From: DATMNI01 sp035570275
Lineage (GTDB): Bacteria; Acidobacteriota; Terriglobia; Bryobacterales; Bryobacteraceae
DNA: 37,643 bases
Assembly: GCA_035570275.1 (NCBI GenBank)
Contig: DATMNI010000436.1
Span: forward strand, 1 to 37,643
Reading direction: 5' to 3'
The position numbers and the translations under genes were made by a program. The notes under the pieces were generated by a model that saw only the letters and a program-made list of their open reading frames with translations, had not been told where the DNA came from and did not search any database. Of the stretch, positions 8,825-16,534 are shown in pieces (position 1 is the stretch's first letter; every line of letters starts with the position of its first letter).

Positions 8825-9442
8825 TCAAAAAATCGCGATCTCGACGCGCAACAGTTCGAGCCGCACCTCCTGAACGGTTTGGAAAAGCGCCTGGCGATGC
8901 TCCGCGCCCAGGCCCGACTCCGCCAGTGCCGCAAGGGCGTCCGCCACCTGACGGCCGCGCCGCTCCAAGACGGCTAGTTGCGCAGCGACGTTCGGCGTCG
9001 GCGCCGCCGCCTTCGATTCCCCTTCCGCGAGCAAACGCGCTACGGCTTCGGCGGCCTTTTCGGCGTTCTCCGGAATCAGCGCGATGACCTCGCCTCCCAG
9101 GTGGATGCCGTCGCACTGCACCGCGGGCGCAATCAACCGATAGGCCGCGGGCGTGATGCTGGTGAGCTGCGCCAATTCGAAATACACCGGACCAAATTCC
9201 TCTAACCAGCCGATCTGCCGGTTGGTGTGGCGGCTGGTCACCTTCAGAAACTCCAGGCAGTACTCGCCCCAGTTGGGCGCGAAATGCAAATACAATTTGC
9301 CGTCCCGCATGTGGCGCATAGCGTCTACCTGTGCCGCGGTGCAGCGACCTGCCACCGCACTGAATGCTTGCCGTTTGCCAAGCAGGATGCCGAGTTCCAG
9401 GGCTTGCCCCATGGCTTCCGACGGTTTCTCTATTTCGTTCAT
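8825..9442 (-). CDS. conserved-looking cytoplasmic protein of unknown function
   Basis: Not recognised. The 205-aa product has no signal peptide or membrane segment. The N-terminal two thirds are mixed-composition and look globular, with aromatic-rich KLYLHFAPNWGEYCLEFLKV and IGWLEEFGPVYFELAQL. The C-terminal 70 residues are Ala/Leu/Glu-rich and likely helical (AAQLAVLERRGRQVADALAA). The start at 9442 (MNEIEKPSEAMG) follows GGGAG; a longer reading to 9622 adds low-quality sequence and spans an 18-bp palindrome, so it is less likely. The gene stands alone. Confidence 0.6.
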   Translation of the reverse strand: MNEIEKPSEAMGQALELGILLGKRQAFSAVAGRCTAAQVDAMRHMRDGKLYLHFAPNWGEYCLEFLKVTSRHTNRQIGWLEEFGPVYFELAQLTSITPAAYRLIAPAVQCDGIHLGGEVIALIPENAEKAAEAVARLLAEGESKAAAPTPNVAAQLAVLERRGRQVADALAALAESGLGAEHRQALFQTVQEVRLELLRVEIAIF

Positions 9443-9978
9443 ACACACTCCCGCGAAGCCCGCCAAGACATGCATGTCTTGCCAGCGGTCTTCGCTCACT
9501 GAAAATAAGGCAGTTAACTGCGAGGTGGGTGGTCCCGGGACATGTCTGTCTCCGCCCCCTCTTCCAGCATGGCAGACGACCCCTTCCGGACCGCCCCTCC
9601 ACACCCCCCAAACTGCTTGCAAGTGACCGCATCCAAACGATCGAAAAAAATAAAATTTTGCTGTGACTGAAAAAGCGGGGCGGCCTTGACGCTACGCTTG
9701 CCCGTTCTGCGGTTGCGCCTGGGCGACAGCGTCAACTTGCGGGATAGGCGGCCATCCGGCCACAGCGCTGGACGTTCCCGGGAAGGCCGTGTCTGAAGAG
9801 TCTGCCGCGACCTCGCTGTTCAACGAGACAGCAGCCCTGCCACTTGGATGGACCTTTGAGCGCCGACGGTGATGCCGGAGGTCCAGGGCATTCACCGTCC
9901 CTACGAGTCGCCCTCAGCGGGGGCCCAGTTCGGCGCGTTAGAATACTACTATTCGCCGTCTCCAGTCGCGCAGCGATT
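9443..9978. other. intergenic stretch without a recognisable gene
   Basis: About 535 bp. It holds the 18-bp palindrome at 9464-9481, a 10-bp palindrome CAGTTAACTG at 9511-9520 and an A/T-rich patch near 9640-9660. No open frame here has a recognisable motif. Confidence 0.5.
9464..9481. promoter_or_regulatory. 18-bp perfect palindrome upstream of the gene at 9442
   Basis: CAAGACATGCATGTCTTG is a perfect palindrome 22 bp upstream of the start codon of the minus-strand unknown gene, where a repressor site would be expected. No regulator is encoded nearby. Confidence 0.5.
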
Positions 9979-10170
9979 ATGAAAGTCGCGTCGGTTGAGT
10001 TCCGCAATTACAAGGCGTTCAAGCATTACTCGTTGACCCTGCAAGCAATGAACGTCTTGGTTGGCCCAAACAATTGTGGTAAATCGACCGTCATTGATGC
10101 ACTCAAGATCCTTAGTGTGGCACTTCGAAAGGCAAGAGCCAAGAAACCCGACATCATTTTGGGCGCGAAG
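9979..10170 (+). pseudogene. N-terminal fragment of an AAA ATPase (OLD/RecF-like)
   Basis: The first 64 codons read as the start of an ABC-type ATPase of the OLD/SMC-like AAA class: MKVASVEFRNYKAFKHYSL, then NVLVGPNNCGKSTVIDALK containing Walker A (GPNNCGKST). Full proteins of this class are several hundred residues and need a signature motif and Walker B, which are absent. After about 10170 the frame continues as low-quality sequence to 10449, running into the next gene. The plus-one frame (about 10175-10300) contains FLVINAPQHRNYGKG, which I cannot assign. The gene is therefore truncated and non-functional as an ATPase. OLD-type ATPases often act in phage defence, but that role is not shown here. 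Confidence 0.72.
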
Positions 10171-10435
10171 CCAAATGGGTCTCAAGGTTGCGTTGCACCG
10201 TCTCCTTTTGCACGAGGGGTTCCTGGTGATCAACGCGCCCCAGCACCGGAACTATGGCAAGGGTCACCGTTTGAACTGGACTCGGCCCGAGGCTGGATAA
10301 CGCGAGCCAAGGTCCCCCGCCCGCCACCGCTCGCCGCCCTCGATCAGATGAAGAATCGGCGGGGCGGTTCTGCGTGCGCTCCTCCTGTCAGCTATACTTT
10401 TCCTGAATGCATTTTACGCTCAAAAGGAAACTCCG

Positions 10436-11305
10436 GTGAAGTGGTTTGATTACGAGGCGCCCGAATCCCTCAGCCAGGCGGTGGCGTTGATGGCAGCCCA
10501 TCCCGGCGCCCGGCCGCTGGCAGGGGGCACCGATCTGCTGGTTCAGATGCGGTCCGGCCGCAAGGAGAGCGGCTACGTGATGGACGTCAAGCGCGTCCCC
10601 GAGCTGAACGAAATCGCTTATGATCCCGTGCGTGGCCTTACCCTGGGTGCGGCCGTGCCCTGTTACCGTATCTACGGCAGCGCGCCGGTCGCGCGGGCGT
10701 ATCCGTCGCTGGCCGAGGTGGCGGCCCTGATCGGCGGCACGCAGATTCAGGGCCGGGCGTCTATCGGCGGCAATCTCTGCAACGCGGCCCCCAGCGCCGA
10801 TTCCGTCCCGCTTCTGATCGCGCTGGGCGGCCGGTGCCGCATCGCGGGCCCCACGGGCGTGCGCGAAGTCGCGGTGGAAGACTTTTGCATCGCACCAGGC
10901 CGGACGGTCCTGGAACCAGGCGAGCTGTTGGTGTCGATTCACTTTCCTCCGCCCGCGCCCGGTTCCGGCGCGCACTACCTGCGCTTCATCCCGCGCAACG
11001 AAATGGATATCGCGGTGGCCGGCGTTGGCGTGCAGGTGGTATTAGATAACGGCAATTTCCGCTCGGCCCGCATCGCCCTGGCCTCGGTGGCTCCCACCCC
11101 GCTGTTCGTCCGCGAGGCCGGCGAGGCGCTGGCAGGGCGGGCGGTGAGCGCCGCGTCCCTGGCCGAAGCCGCCGAACTGGCGTGCCGCGCCGCACAGCCT
11201 ATCACCGACATGCGCGGCACCGCCGACTACCGGCGGCACCTGTGCGGCGTGCTGACGCGCCGCGCACTCGAAAGCGCGATCAAAATAGCACGGGAGGCGC
11301 GGTAG
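10436..11305 (+). CDS. molybdenum hydroxylase, FAD-binding (medium) subunit
   Basis: The electron-transfer FAD subunit of a xanthine dehydrogenase-family enzyme (289 aa, usual size). FAD-binding motifs are visible: PLAGGTDLLVQMR near residue 30 and IQGRASIGGNLCNAAPSAD near residues 100-120, followed by the C-terminal CO-dehydrogenase flavoprotein domain (TDMRGTADYRRHL). It accepts electrons from the 2Fe-2S subunit and passes them to an acceptor. GTG start at 10436 follows AAGGA with about 8 nt spacing. TATACT at 10393-10398 is a possible -10 for the operon, without a good -35. First of four tightly packed genes. Confidence 0.9.
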   Translation: MKWFDYEAPESLSQAVALMAAHPGARPLAGGTDLLVQMRSGRKESGYVMDVKRVPELNEIAYDPVRGLTLGAAVPCYRIYGSAPVARAYPSLAEVAALIGGTQIQGRASIGGNLCNAAPSADSVPLLIALGGRCRIAGPTGVREVAVEDFCIAPGRTVLEPGELLVSIHFPPPAPGSGAHYLRFIPRNEMDIAVAGVGVQVVLDNGNFRSARIALASVAPTPLFVREAGEALAGRAVSAASLAEAAELACRAAQPITDMRGTADYRRHLCGVLTRRALESAIKIAREAR

Positions 11306-11307
11306 GC

Positions 11308-11826
11308 ATGCAGGATAGAGTCATGCACGACAGAATTCGAATTCGGACCACCATCAACGGCGAGCCGCGGGAGTTCCTGTGCGAGCCGCGGCAGAGCCTG
11401 CTGGAGTGCCTGCGCGATGTCGTCGGCCTTACCGGCACCAAGGAGGGCTGCAACGACGGCAATTGCGGCGCCTGCACGGTCGTCATGGACGATCGTATCG
11501 TGGCCTCTTGCCTGGTGCTGGGCGCGGAGGCCGAAGGAGTTGCCGTCACCACCATCGAGGGGATCGCGCAGGGCAGCCAATTGCACCCTATCCAGCGGGC
11601 GTTCCTGGAAGGCGCCGCCCTGCAGTGCGGAATCTGCACTCCCGGCTTCATCGTGGCGGCCAAGTCGCTGCTGGATCGGGAGCCCCACCCGAGCGAGGAG
11701 CGCATCCGCCTGTACCTCGCCAACAACCTCTGCCGGTGCACCGGCTATGACAAGATCGTGCGCGCGGTCCAGCAGGCTGCCGCCTTCGAGGACGTGCCAC
11801 AAATGAGCCCGGAGGCGACACAATGA
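11308..11826 (+). CDS. molybdenum hydroxylase, [2Fe-2S] (small) subunit
   Basis: The iron-sulfur subunit that links the molybdenum site to FAD. Two cluster-binding sets are intact: the plant-ferredoxin type GCNDGNCGACTV followed by a Cys in VASCLVLG, and the C-terminal all-helical pair CGICTPGF and CRCTGY. At 172 aa it has the usual length. ATG 11308 follows GGGAGG (11292-11297) by 10 nt and begins 2 bp after the FAD-subunit stop. Its stop overlaps the next start by four bases (ATGA), so the three subunits are likely translated together. No Tat signal, so the enzyme is expected in the cytoplasm. Confidence 0.93.
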   Translation: MQDRVMHDRIRIRTTINGEPREFLCEPRQSLLECLRDVVGLTGTKEGCNDGNCGACTVVMDDRIVASCLVLGAEAEGVAVTTIEGIAQGSQLHPIQRAFLEGAALQCGICTPGFIVAAKSLLDREPHPSEERIRLYLANNLCRCTGYDKIVRAVQQAAAFEDVPQMSPEATQ

Positions 11827-14072
11827 GCGATCGTGAATACGCCGTAATCGGAACACGGCCGGTGCGTCATGACGGCGCGGACAAGGTGACCGGACGTGCA
11901 CTCTACGGCGCCGACTTCGATGCAGCGGGCCTGCTCCACGGCTATATTCTGCGCAGCCCTCACGCGCACGCCCGCATTCTCCGCATCGACGCCTCGAAAG
12001 CCACGGCGCTGGCCGGCGTCAAAGCCGTGGTAACCGCCGCCGATTTCCCGCAGGGACCCGATCGGATAGTCGATCTGGGTGACGGCGATGTCCTGCTCAG
12101 CTACATCCGGGGCAACGTCCTCGCTTCGGGCAAAGCGCTCTACCGGGGGCACGCCGTGGCCGCGGTGGCTGCGGTCAGCCGGCACATCGCCGAGGAGGCT
12201 GCCGGGCTCATCGAAGTGGAGTACGCACCTCTGCCCTGTGTCCTCACCGCGCCCGACGCCATGCAGGAAGGCGCGCCGCTGGTGCACGAAGACTTGAAGA
12301 CCAAAGAACTGGGGCAGCCGACCGATCGCGCAAGCAACGTGGCTGACCACCTGCGCTTCGCCATGGGCGACATCGATGCCGGCTTCGCCGCCGCCGATGT
12401 GGTAGTGGAACGGGAATTCCACACCGCCACTGTCCACCAGGGCTACATCGAGCCCCATGCCGCCACCGCCCTGTGGAACAACGATGGCCGTGTCCTGGTC
12501 TGGTGCAGCACTCAGGGCGCGTTCGTCGTCCGCGACGTCACCGCCTGTCTGCTCGACATTCCGGTCTCCCGCGTGAAGGTCACCCCCTTGGAAATCGGCG
12601 GCGGCTTCGGCGGCAAGATCCCGGTCTACCTGGAACCGGTGGCGGCGCTGCTTTCGCGCCAGACCGGGCGCCCGGTCAAGATCGTGATGTCGCGCAAGGA
12701 CGTTTTCGAAGGGACCGGGCCCACTCCCGGCTCGTACATCCGGGTGAAGATCGGGGTGCGCAACGACGGCCGCATTACTGCCGCTCAGGCTTACCTCGCG
12801 TACGAGGCGGGCGCTAATCCGGGTTCGATGGTGGTGCCTGGCGGCATGTGCATATTCGCCGCCTACGATATCGCCAACGTGCTGATCGATTGCTACGACG
12901 TGGTGGTGAACAAGCCGAGCACGGCGGCCTACCGGGCGCCGGGCGCCACCAACGCCGCTTTCGCCACCGAGACCGTGGTGGACGAGATCGCCGAAAAGCT
13001 GGCGATGGATCCGATCGAGTTCCGCTTGCGCAACGCGGCCAAGGAAGGCACGCGCCGCGCCGACGGGCCCAAGTACCGCCGCATCGGCTGCGTCGAAGTG
13101 CTGGAGACCATCAAACGGCATCCGCACTACAATTCGCCGCTCGAAGGACCCAATCGCGGCCGCGGCGTGGCCGTCGGCTTCTGGTTCAACATCGGGTTCC
13201 CCTCCAGTTGCAATATCAGCGTGAACGCCGATGGCACCGTAAACCTGGTGGAGGGCTCCACCGACATCGGCGGCACCCGCACCTCCATCGCCATGCAGGC
13301 GGCGGAAGTGCTCGGCATCGCCGCCGCGGATGTGAACCCTTCGGTGGCCGATACCGATTCCATCGGCTACACCTTCGTTACCGGCGGCAGCCGCACCACC
13401 TTCGCCACCGGCTGGGCCGCGTGGGAGGCGGCGCAAGACGTGATGCGCCAAATGAAGGAGCGTGCCGCCAAACTGTGGGAGACGGACGCCGCCTCGGTTA
13501 CCGCGGAAGCTGGCGTGTTCCGGTCCGGCGACAAGGTCCTCACGTTCCGCGAACTGGCCGCGCGTCTCGATGAGACCGGCGGTCCCGTGGTGGGCCGCGG
13601 CGTGGTCAACCCGAAAGGCGTGGGTGGTTCCTTCTCCGGCTGTATCGCCGACGTCGAGGTCGATCCCGAAACCGGCAAGGTCTCGGTTCTGCGCTTCACC
13701 GCCGTGCAAGACGCCGGCAAAGCCATCCACCCCAGCTACGTGGAGGGGCAGATGCAGGGCGGCAGCGCCCAGGGCATCGGGTGGGCGCTCAACGAGGAGT
13801 ATTACATGAGCGCGGACGGAGCCATGCTCAACTCCAGCTACCTCGACTACCGCATGCCCACGGCGCTCGATCTGCCCATGATCGATACCGCCATCGTCGA
13901 GGTGCCGAACCCCGGGCATCCCTTCGGCGTGCGCGGAGTCGGCGAGGCTAACATCATTCCTCCTCCCGCCGCCATCGCCAACGCCATCTACCGCGCGGCG
14001 GGCGTCCGGATGCGCCGCCTGCCCATGAACCCGTCGGCGTTGATGGAAGCTATCTGGAAGCAGAGGGATTGA
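11823..14072 (+). CDS. molybdenum hydroxylase, molybdopterin-binding (large) subunit
   Basis: The catalytic subunit, hydroxylating a substrate at the Mo centre with oxygen from water. The 749-aa chain has the N-terminal a/b hammerhead (about 15-130) and Mo-cofactor motifs: GGGFGGK at 259-265, AYRAPGA at 369-375, and the catalytic Glu in RGVGEANIIPP near the C-terminus. AYRAPGA is not the AYRCSFR loop of form I CO dehydrogenase, so CO oxidation is unlikely. Gene order FAD, Fe-S, Mo is the CoxMSL/HcrBCA-like order. Substrate cannot be deduced; a purine, N-heterocycle, aldehyde or aromatic CoA ester are all possible. It overlaps the small-subunit stop by 4 bp. Confidence 0.93.
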   Translation: MSDREYAVIGTRPVRHDGADKVTGRALYGADFDAAGLLHGYILRSPHAHARILRIDASKATALAGVKAVVTAADFPQGPDRIVDLGDGDVLLSYIRGNVLASGKALYRGHAVAAVAAVSRHIAEEAAGLIEVEYAPLPCVLTAPDAMQEGAPLVHEDLKTKELGQPTDRASNVADHLRFAMGDIDAGFAAADVVVEREFHTATVHQGYIEPHAATALWNNDGRVLVWCSTQGAFVVRDVTACLLDIPVSRVKVTPLEIGGGFGGKIPVYLEPVAALLSRQTGRPVKIVMSRKDVFEGTGPTPGSYIRVKIGVRNDGRITAAQAYLAYEAGANPGSMVVPGGMCIFAAYDIANVLIDCYDVVVNKPSTAAYRAPGATNAAFATETVVDEIAEKLAMDPIEFRLRNAAKEGTRRADGPKYRRIGCVEVLETIKRHPHYNSPLEGPNRGRGVAVGFWFNIGFPSSCNISVNADGTVNLVEGSTDIGGTRTSIAMQAAEVLGIAAADVNPSVADTDSIGYTFVTGGSRTTFATGWAAWEAAQDVMRQMKERAAKLWETDAASVTAEAGVFRSGDKVLTFRELAARLDETGGPVVGRGVVNPKGVGGSFSGCIADVEVDPETGKVSVLRFTAVQDAGKAIHPSYVEGQMQGGSAQGIGWALNEEYYMSADGAMLNSSYLDYRMPTALDLPMIDTAIVEVPNPGHPFGVRGVGEANIIPPPAAIANAIYRAAGVRMRRLPMNPSALMEAIWKQRD

Positions 14073-14075
14073 GGC

Positions 14076-14342
14076 GTGCCCGAGGTGCACATCCCGGCGA
14101 TGCTGCGCGAGTTGACCGGCGGCCGTTCCCCGGTAGAGGCGGCCGGCGCCACGGTCCGTGAGGTGATAGAAGATCTCGAGCGCCAATGGCCTGGTATCCG
14201 CGACCGGCTGACCGATGGTGGCCGCCTTCGCCCCAACCTGTCGGTAGCAGTGGATGGCGAGGTGAGCCCGCTCGGGCTGCGCGAAGTTGTCGAACCTGCC
14301 AGCGAGGTTCACTTCGTGGCGGCGATCAAGGGCGGCGGGTAG
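14076..14342 (+). CDS. MoaD/ThiS-like ubiquitin-fold sulfur carrier
   Basis: An 88-aa beta-grasp protein. It has the shape of MoaD: VHIPAMLRELTGG, a central helix TVREVIEDLERQWPG, NLSVAVDGE and a C-terminus ending in Gly-Gly-Gly. MoaD proteins carry sulfur as a C-terminal thiocarboxylate after Gly-Gly; here one additional Gly ends the chain. GTG start 3 bp after the stop of the large subunit, so it belongs to the same operon. Likely role: dedicated sulfur donor for the molybdopterin of this enzyme. A protein-modifier (SAMP-like) role is possible. No MoaE or activating enzyme is nearby. Confidence 0.82.
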   Translation: MPEVHIPAMLRELTGGRSPVEAAGATVREVIEDLERQWPGIRDRLTDGGRLRPNLSVAVDGEVSPLGLREVVEPASEVHFVAAIKGGG

Positions 14343-14570
14343 GGTCGCTATCGGGTTGCGGCTCACGATCACGGACTTAACGGCCAGTTTCTGCCCGAGG
14401 GTAACCATCTGCAGGCCGGATGCCACTTCTAAGGTTAGGCGTCACACACCCAGGTGGTTCGATTCACGGTCGCAATCCGACTTGTGGGGAGTAGTCCCGT
14501 GATCGGCCAGTACCCGTGAAAGTTGAAGACGCGGCCGTGTTGCGCCGCGATCCAATCTTCGGCTCGCAAG

Positions 14571-14576
14571 TATAAT
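14571..14576 (+). promoter_or_regulatory. -10 element directly in front of the toxin gene
   Basis: A consensus TATAAT ends 5 bp before the TTG start at 14582, so transcription would begin at about the start codon, giving a leaderless message. No convincing -35 is seen at 16-18 bp. Confidence 0.4.
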
Positions 14577-14581
14577 GAGGG

Positions 14582-14866
14582 TTGGCACTGGAGTTCGAGT
14601 GGGATCCGCGAAAGGCTGCGGCAAATCTCGTCAAGCACAGAGTATCGTTCGAGGAGGCGGCGACCGTCTTCGGCGATCCATTGGGTCGAATCGTAGCCGA
14701 TCCGCGTCATTCAACCGTTGAGGAGCGGTTGGTACTGTTGGGCATTTCTAAAGAGCGGCGTTTGCTGGCAGTCATGTACGTCGAACGCGCCGAGGCTGTT
14801 CGTATCATCAGTGCCCGACCGGCCACCCGCCCGGAGAGAAAAGATTATGAAGAAATCACCCGGTAA
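14582..14866 (+). CDS. brnT: BrnT-family (DUF497) toxin
   Basis: A 94-aa ribonuclease-type toxin of type II systems. Family hallmarks are visible: FEWDPRKAAANLVKHRVSF at the N-terminus (EWD..K...N..KH.V.F), then VFGDPLGRIVADPRHS, ERLVLLGISKERRLLAVMYV, and the C-terminal VRIISARPATRPERKDYEE. BrnT folds like RelE and cleaves RNA, halting growth. The only plausible start is TTG at 14582, which sits immediately behind TATAAT. It overlaps the downstream antitoxin gene by 20 bp, the usual toxin-first order for this family. Confidence 0.9.
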   Translation: MALEFEWDPRKAAANLVKHRVSFEEAATVFGDPLGRIVADPRHSTVEERLVLLGISKERRLLAVMYVERAEAVRIISARPATRPERKDYEEITR

Positions 14867-15104
14867 GCGCGTGGCATCCGATCGAGTCGATCCTGACGAG
14901 ATTCTCCCGGAGTATGACTTCAAGCGAAGCGAACCCAATAGGTTCGCTTCCCAGTACGCCGCAGGAAGCGCCGTTATCGTCCTGGAACCCGATGTTGCCG
15001 CCGCTTTCCCGAATTCAGCGGAAGCCAATGAGGCATTGCGCGCACTAGCGGGAATCATACAGAAACATCGCCAGCGCCGGCCAACCTCACGCCGCAGTCT
15101 CTAA
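14847..15104 (+). CDS. BrnA-like antitoxin
   Basis: The 85-aa partner of the BrnT toxin. Its start codon at 14847 lies inside the toxin gene (20-bp overlap) behind GAGAGAAAAG. The sequence DPDEILPEYDFKRSEPNRFA followed by SAVIVLEPDVAAAFPNSAEA and NEALRALAGII has the motif set of small antitoxins paired with DUF497 toxins, where the C-terminal half forms a DNA-binding ribbon-helix-helix and the N-terminal half binds the toxin. Autoregulation of the pair is expected from the family. The C-terminus is basic (KHRQRRPTSRRSL). Confidence 0.8.
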   Translation: MKKSPGKRVASDRVDPDEILPEYDFKRSEPNRFASQYAAGSAVIVLEPDVAAAFPNSAEANEALRALAGIIQKHRQRRPTSRRSL

Positions 15105-15274
15105 CGCGGTGCTGCTCCGCGGGTTTGGCCTCGGTAGCCGCAAGCCAGCCCTGACGCGACCGGTCGAGTGCGGTTCGCGGCGGTTTCCAAATGGCAGTCA
15201 CAAGCCGACTTGGCGGTACTAATCCGGCCACCGCGGGAGTGTGCTCCCCATCAGCGCAATTTCGGGTACATTGA

Positions 15275-15303
15275 GTTGGAGCACTTGGCGCCAGCCGCTA
15301 TAA
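15275..15303 (+). promoter_or_regulatory. sigma-70-type promoter for the nuclease gene
   Basis: TTGGAG (15275-15280), 17-bp spacer, TATAAT (15298-15303). This is the best -35/-10 pair in the window. It would start a message near 15310 with an 80-nt leader before the nuclease gene at 15390. Confidence 0.6.
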
Positions 15304-15389
15304 TGGGTGCAGCGATCCCATTGGGCGGGCTGTGCTTGTCGGGAGCAAGGTCAGAGAAATCGGCAGCCGAGCGTGGAGAGTCAATTTCG

Positions 15390-16133
15390 ATGAAGGCAGG
15401 CTATCAACAGTGGCTGGAGCAGCGGAAGTACGAGGCCGGCACGATAAGCGCTCAGATGTATAGAGCAGGACGAGTCGAAGAGCATCACGGCAACCTCGAT
15501 GAGCATTACGACAACGACCGTTTGGCAAACCTCATCGCAACGCTACGCTACTCGAGCGACGACGGGCGGCGCAACCGACCCAATCCGAGCAAGATCCCCT
15601 TCGATGGCAATATTCGCAACAATCTCGCGTCCTATCGCAACGCAGTCGAGCGGTATCGCAGATTCCGAGACGGGGTTGGCGGCGAAGCCGACACGACTGA
15701 GTCGGAAGACGCTCGTGTCGACCGAGCACCAACGGTCGACGAGGAGGCTGGCCAGCGGATCGGCTTAGAGCGCGATATGCAAGCCGCACTGAGGATCGAG
15801 ATCGATCAGCTTGAGCCGGGCCTTTCTATAATCGACGACGGTGCTGAACGTTATGTCGAGTCCGGCTTCATCGACATAACGGCTCGCGATGCTTCGGGTA
15901 CGACGGTCGTGATTGAGCTCAAGCCGGGCATCGTTGGGCAGCGGGCGGTCGCGCAGATCTTGAGCTATATGGGCGACATAGCTGCCGATGAGGAAAACGG
16001 GAAGGTGCGGGGCGTTTTGGTCGGCTCAGGTTTCGATGCGAAGGCGAAAGCAGCCGCCAGGATGGTGCCTAATCTTATCCTGCGCAGATACAGCGTGCGG
16101 TTTCTGTTCTATGATGGGCACGCAATGACATGA
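15390..16133 (+). CDS. NucS-like PD-(D/E)XK nuclease
   Basis: A 247-aa protein with a two-part structure. The C-terminal half (about residues 125-243) matches the endonuclease NucS catalytic domain: IGLERDMQAALRIEIDQLEP, then GFIDITARD (Asp152) and VVIELKPG (Glu166-x-Lys168) forming the D...ExK active site, followed by VAQILSYMGDI and GKVRGVLVGSGFD. The N-terminal half (MKAGYQQWLEQRKYEAGTIS to about 95) is helical, with GRVEEHHGNLDEHYDNDRLA and NNLASYRNAVERYRRFRD, as seen in restriction-type nucleases. NucS proper cuts mismatched or branched DNA but has a different N-terminal domain, so a restriction or defence role is more likely. ATG 15390 follows GGAGAG. It has its own promoter and follows the toxin-antitoxin pair. 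Confidence 0.8.
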   Translation: MKAGYQQWLEQRKYEAGTISAQMYRAGRVEEHHGNLDEHYDNDRLANLIATLRYSSDDGRRNRPNPSKIPFDGNIRNNLASYRNAVERYRRFRDGVGGEADTTESEDARVDRAPTVDEEAGQRIGLERDMQAALRIEIDQLEPGLSIIDDGAERYVESGFIDITARDASGTTVVIELKPGIVGQRAVAQILSYMGDIAADEENGKVRGVLVGSGFDAKAKAAARMVPNLILRRYSVRFLFYDGHAMT

Positions 16134-16315
16134 CACTTGGCGTTCCTCTCTCGTCGGGGTGGGGTCGATCAGTTCAGAGAAAAGCCTGGCCGAATGACGT
16201 TCTTGAATACGCCGTTGTGCGCAGGCAACCCTACCCTCCACAATCGCAACATCGATACGCGGCGATGTTTCGTGTTCTTCCGGCGAAACCTTTGGGTCTA
16301 ATACGTTGGGAGATC

Positions 16316-16332
16316 CCCCGGCTCTGCCGGGG
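16316..16332. repeat. hairpin CCCCGGC-TCT-GCCGGGG
   Basis: A 7-bp GC stem with a TCT loop. It shares the nine-base core GGCTCTGCC with the hairpin at 16512-16530. Confidence 0.6.
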
Positions 16333-16481
16333 AGGCAGAAGACGTTTGACAGATCCGGCAGTATGCTTTCGCCGCCAACTGGCATGATCATCGCGGTAGC
16401 GCAGTCTCGCCCGCCCATGAGACTTGCGGCGCAGCAAGAGAGGATCTACCGGGGCAGGGTTTAGACTTTCGGTTGCGATCA

Positions 16482-16498
16482 GGCCCCTTTGAGGGGCC
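16482..16498. repeat. hairpin GGCCCCT-TTG-AGGGGCC
   Basis: A 7-bp perfect stem with a 3-nt loop, 13 bp from the next hairpin. Confidence 0.6.
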
Positions 16499-16511
16499 AG
16501 CAACCGGAAAG

Positions 16512-16530
16512 CCTCCGGCTCTGCCGGAGG
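16512..16530 (-). terminator. hairpin CCTCCGGC-TCT-GCCGGAGG just past the minus-strand gene
   Basis: An 8-bp perfect stem with a TCT loop that ends 4 bp beyond the stop codon of the minus-strand gene at 16535. Position suits a terminator; no U-tract is present on the minus strand. Confidence 0.5.
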
Positions 16531-16534
16531 ATGG

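Larger units (their letters stand above)
16134..16534. other. hairpin-rich spacer between convergent genes
   Basis: About 400 bp without a recognisable gene. Three perfect short hairpins lie within 215 bp: 16316-16332, 16482-16498 and 16512-16530. Two share the core GGCTCTGCC. It may hold remnants of an insertion element, but no transposase sequence was recognised. Confidence 0.5.

Noticed and set aside
11823..14072. Form I CO dehydrogenase large subunit
   Set aside because: Gene order fits, but the active-site loop reads AYRAPGA instead of AYRCSFR.
11745..14426. Very long open frame on the minus strand opposite the molybdenum enzyme genes
   Set aside because: The plus strand carries unmistakable Fe-S and Mo-cofactor motifs; the minus-strand product is His/Arg/Asp-rich shadow sequence typical of GC-rich DNA.
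14440..14490. GGTTCGATTC resembling a tRNA T-loop
   Set aside because: The flanking bases do not form a 5-bp T stem, and no acceptor stem or anticodon arm can be built around it.
16134..16534. Possible insertion sequence between the nuclease and the RNxxxH gene
   Set aside because: Hairpins are present, but no transposase fragment, terminal inverted repeats or target duplication could be identified, so it is listed only as a hairpin-rich spacer.
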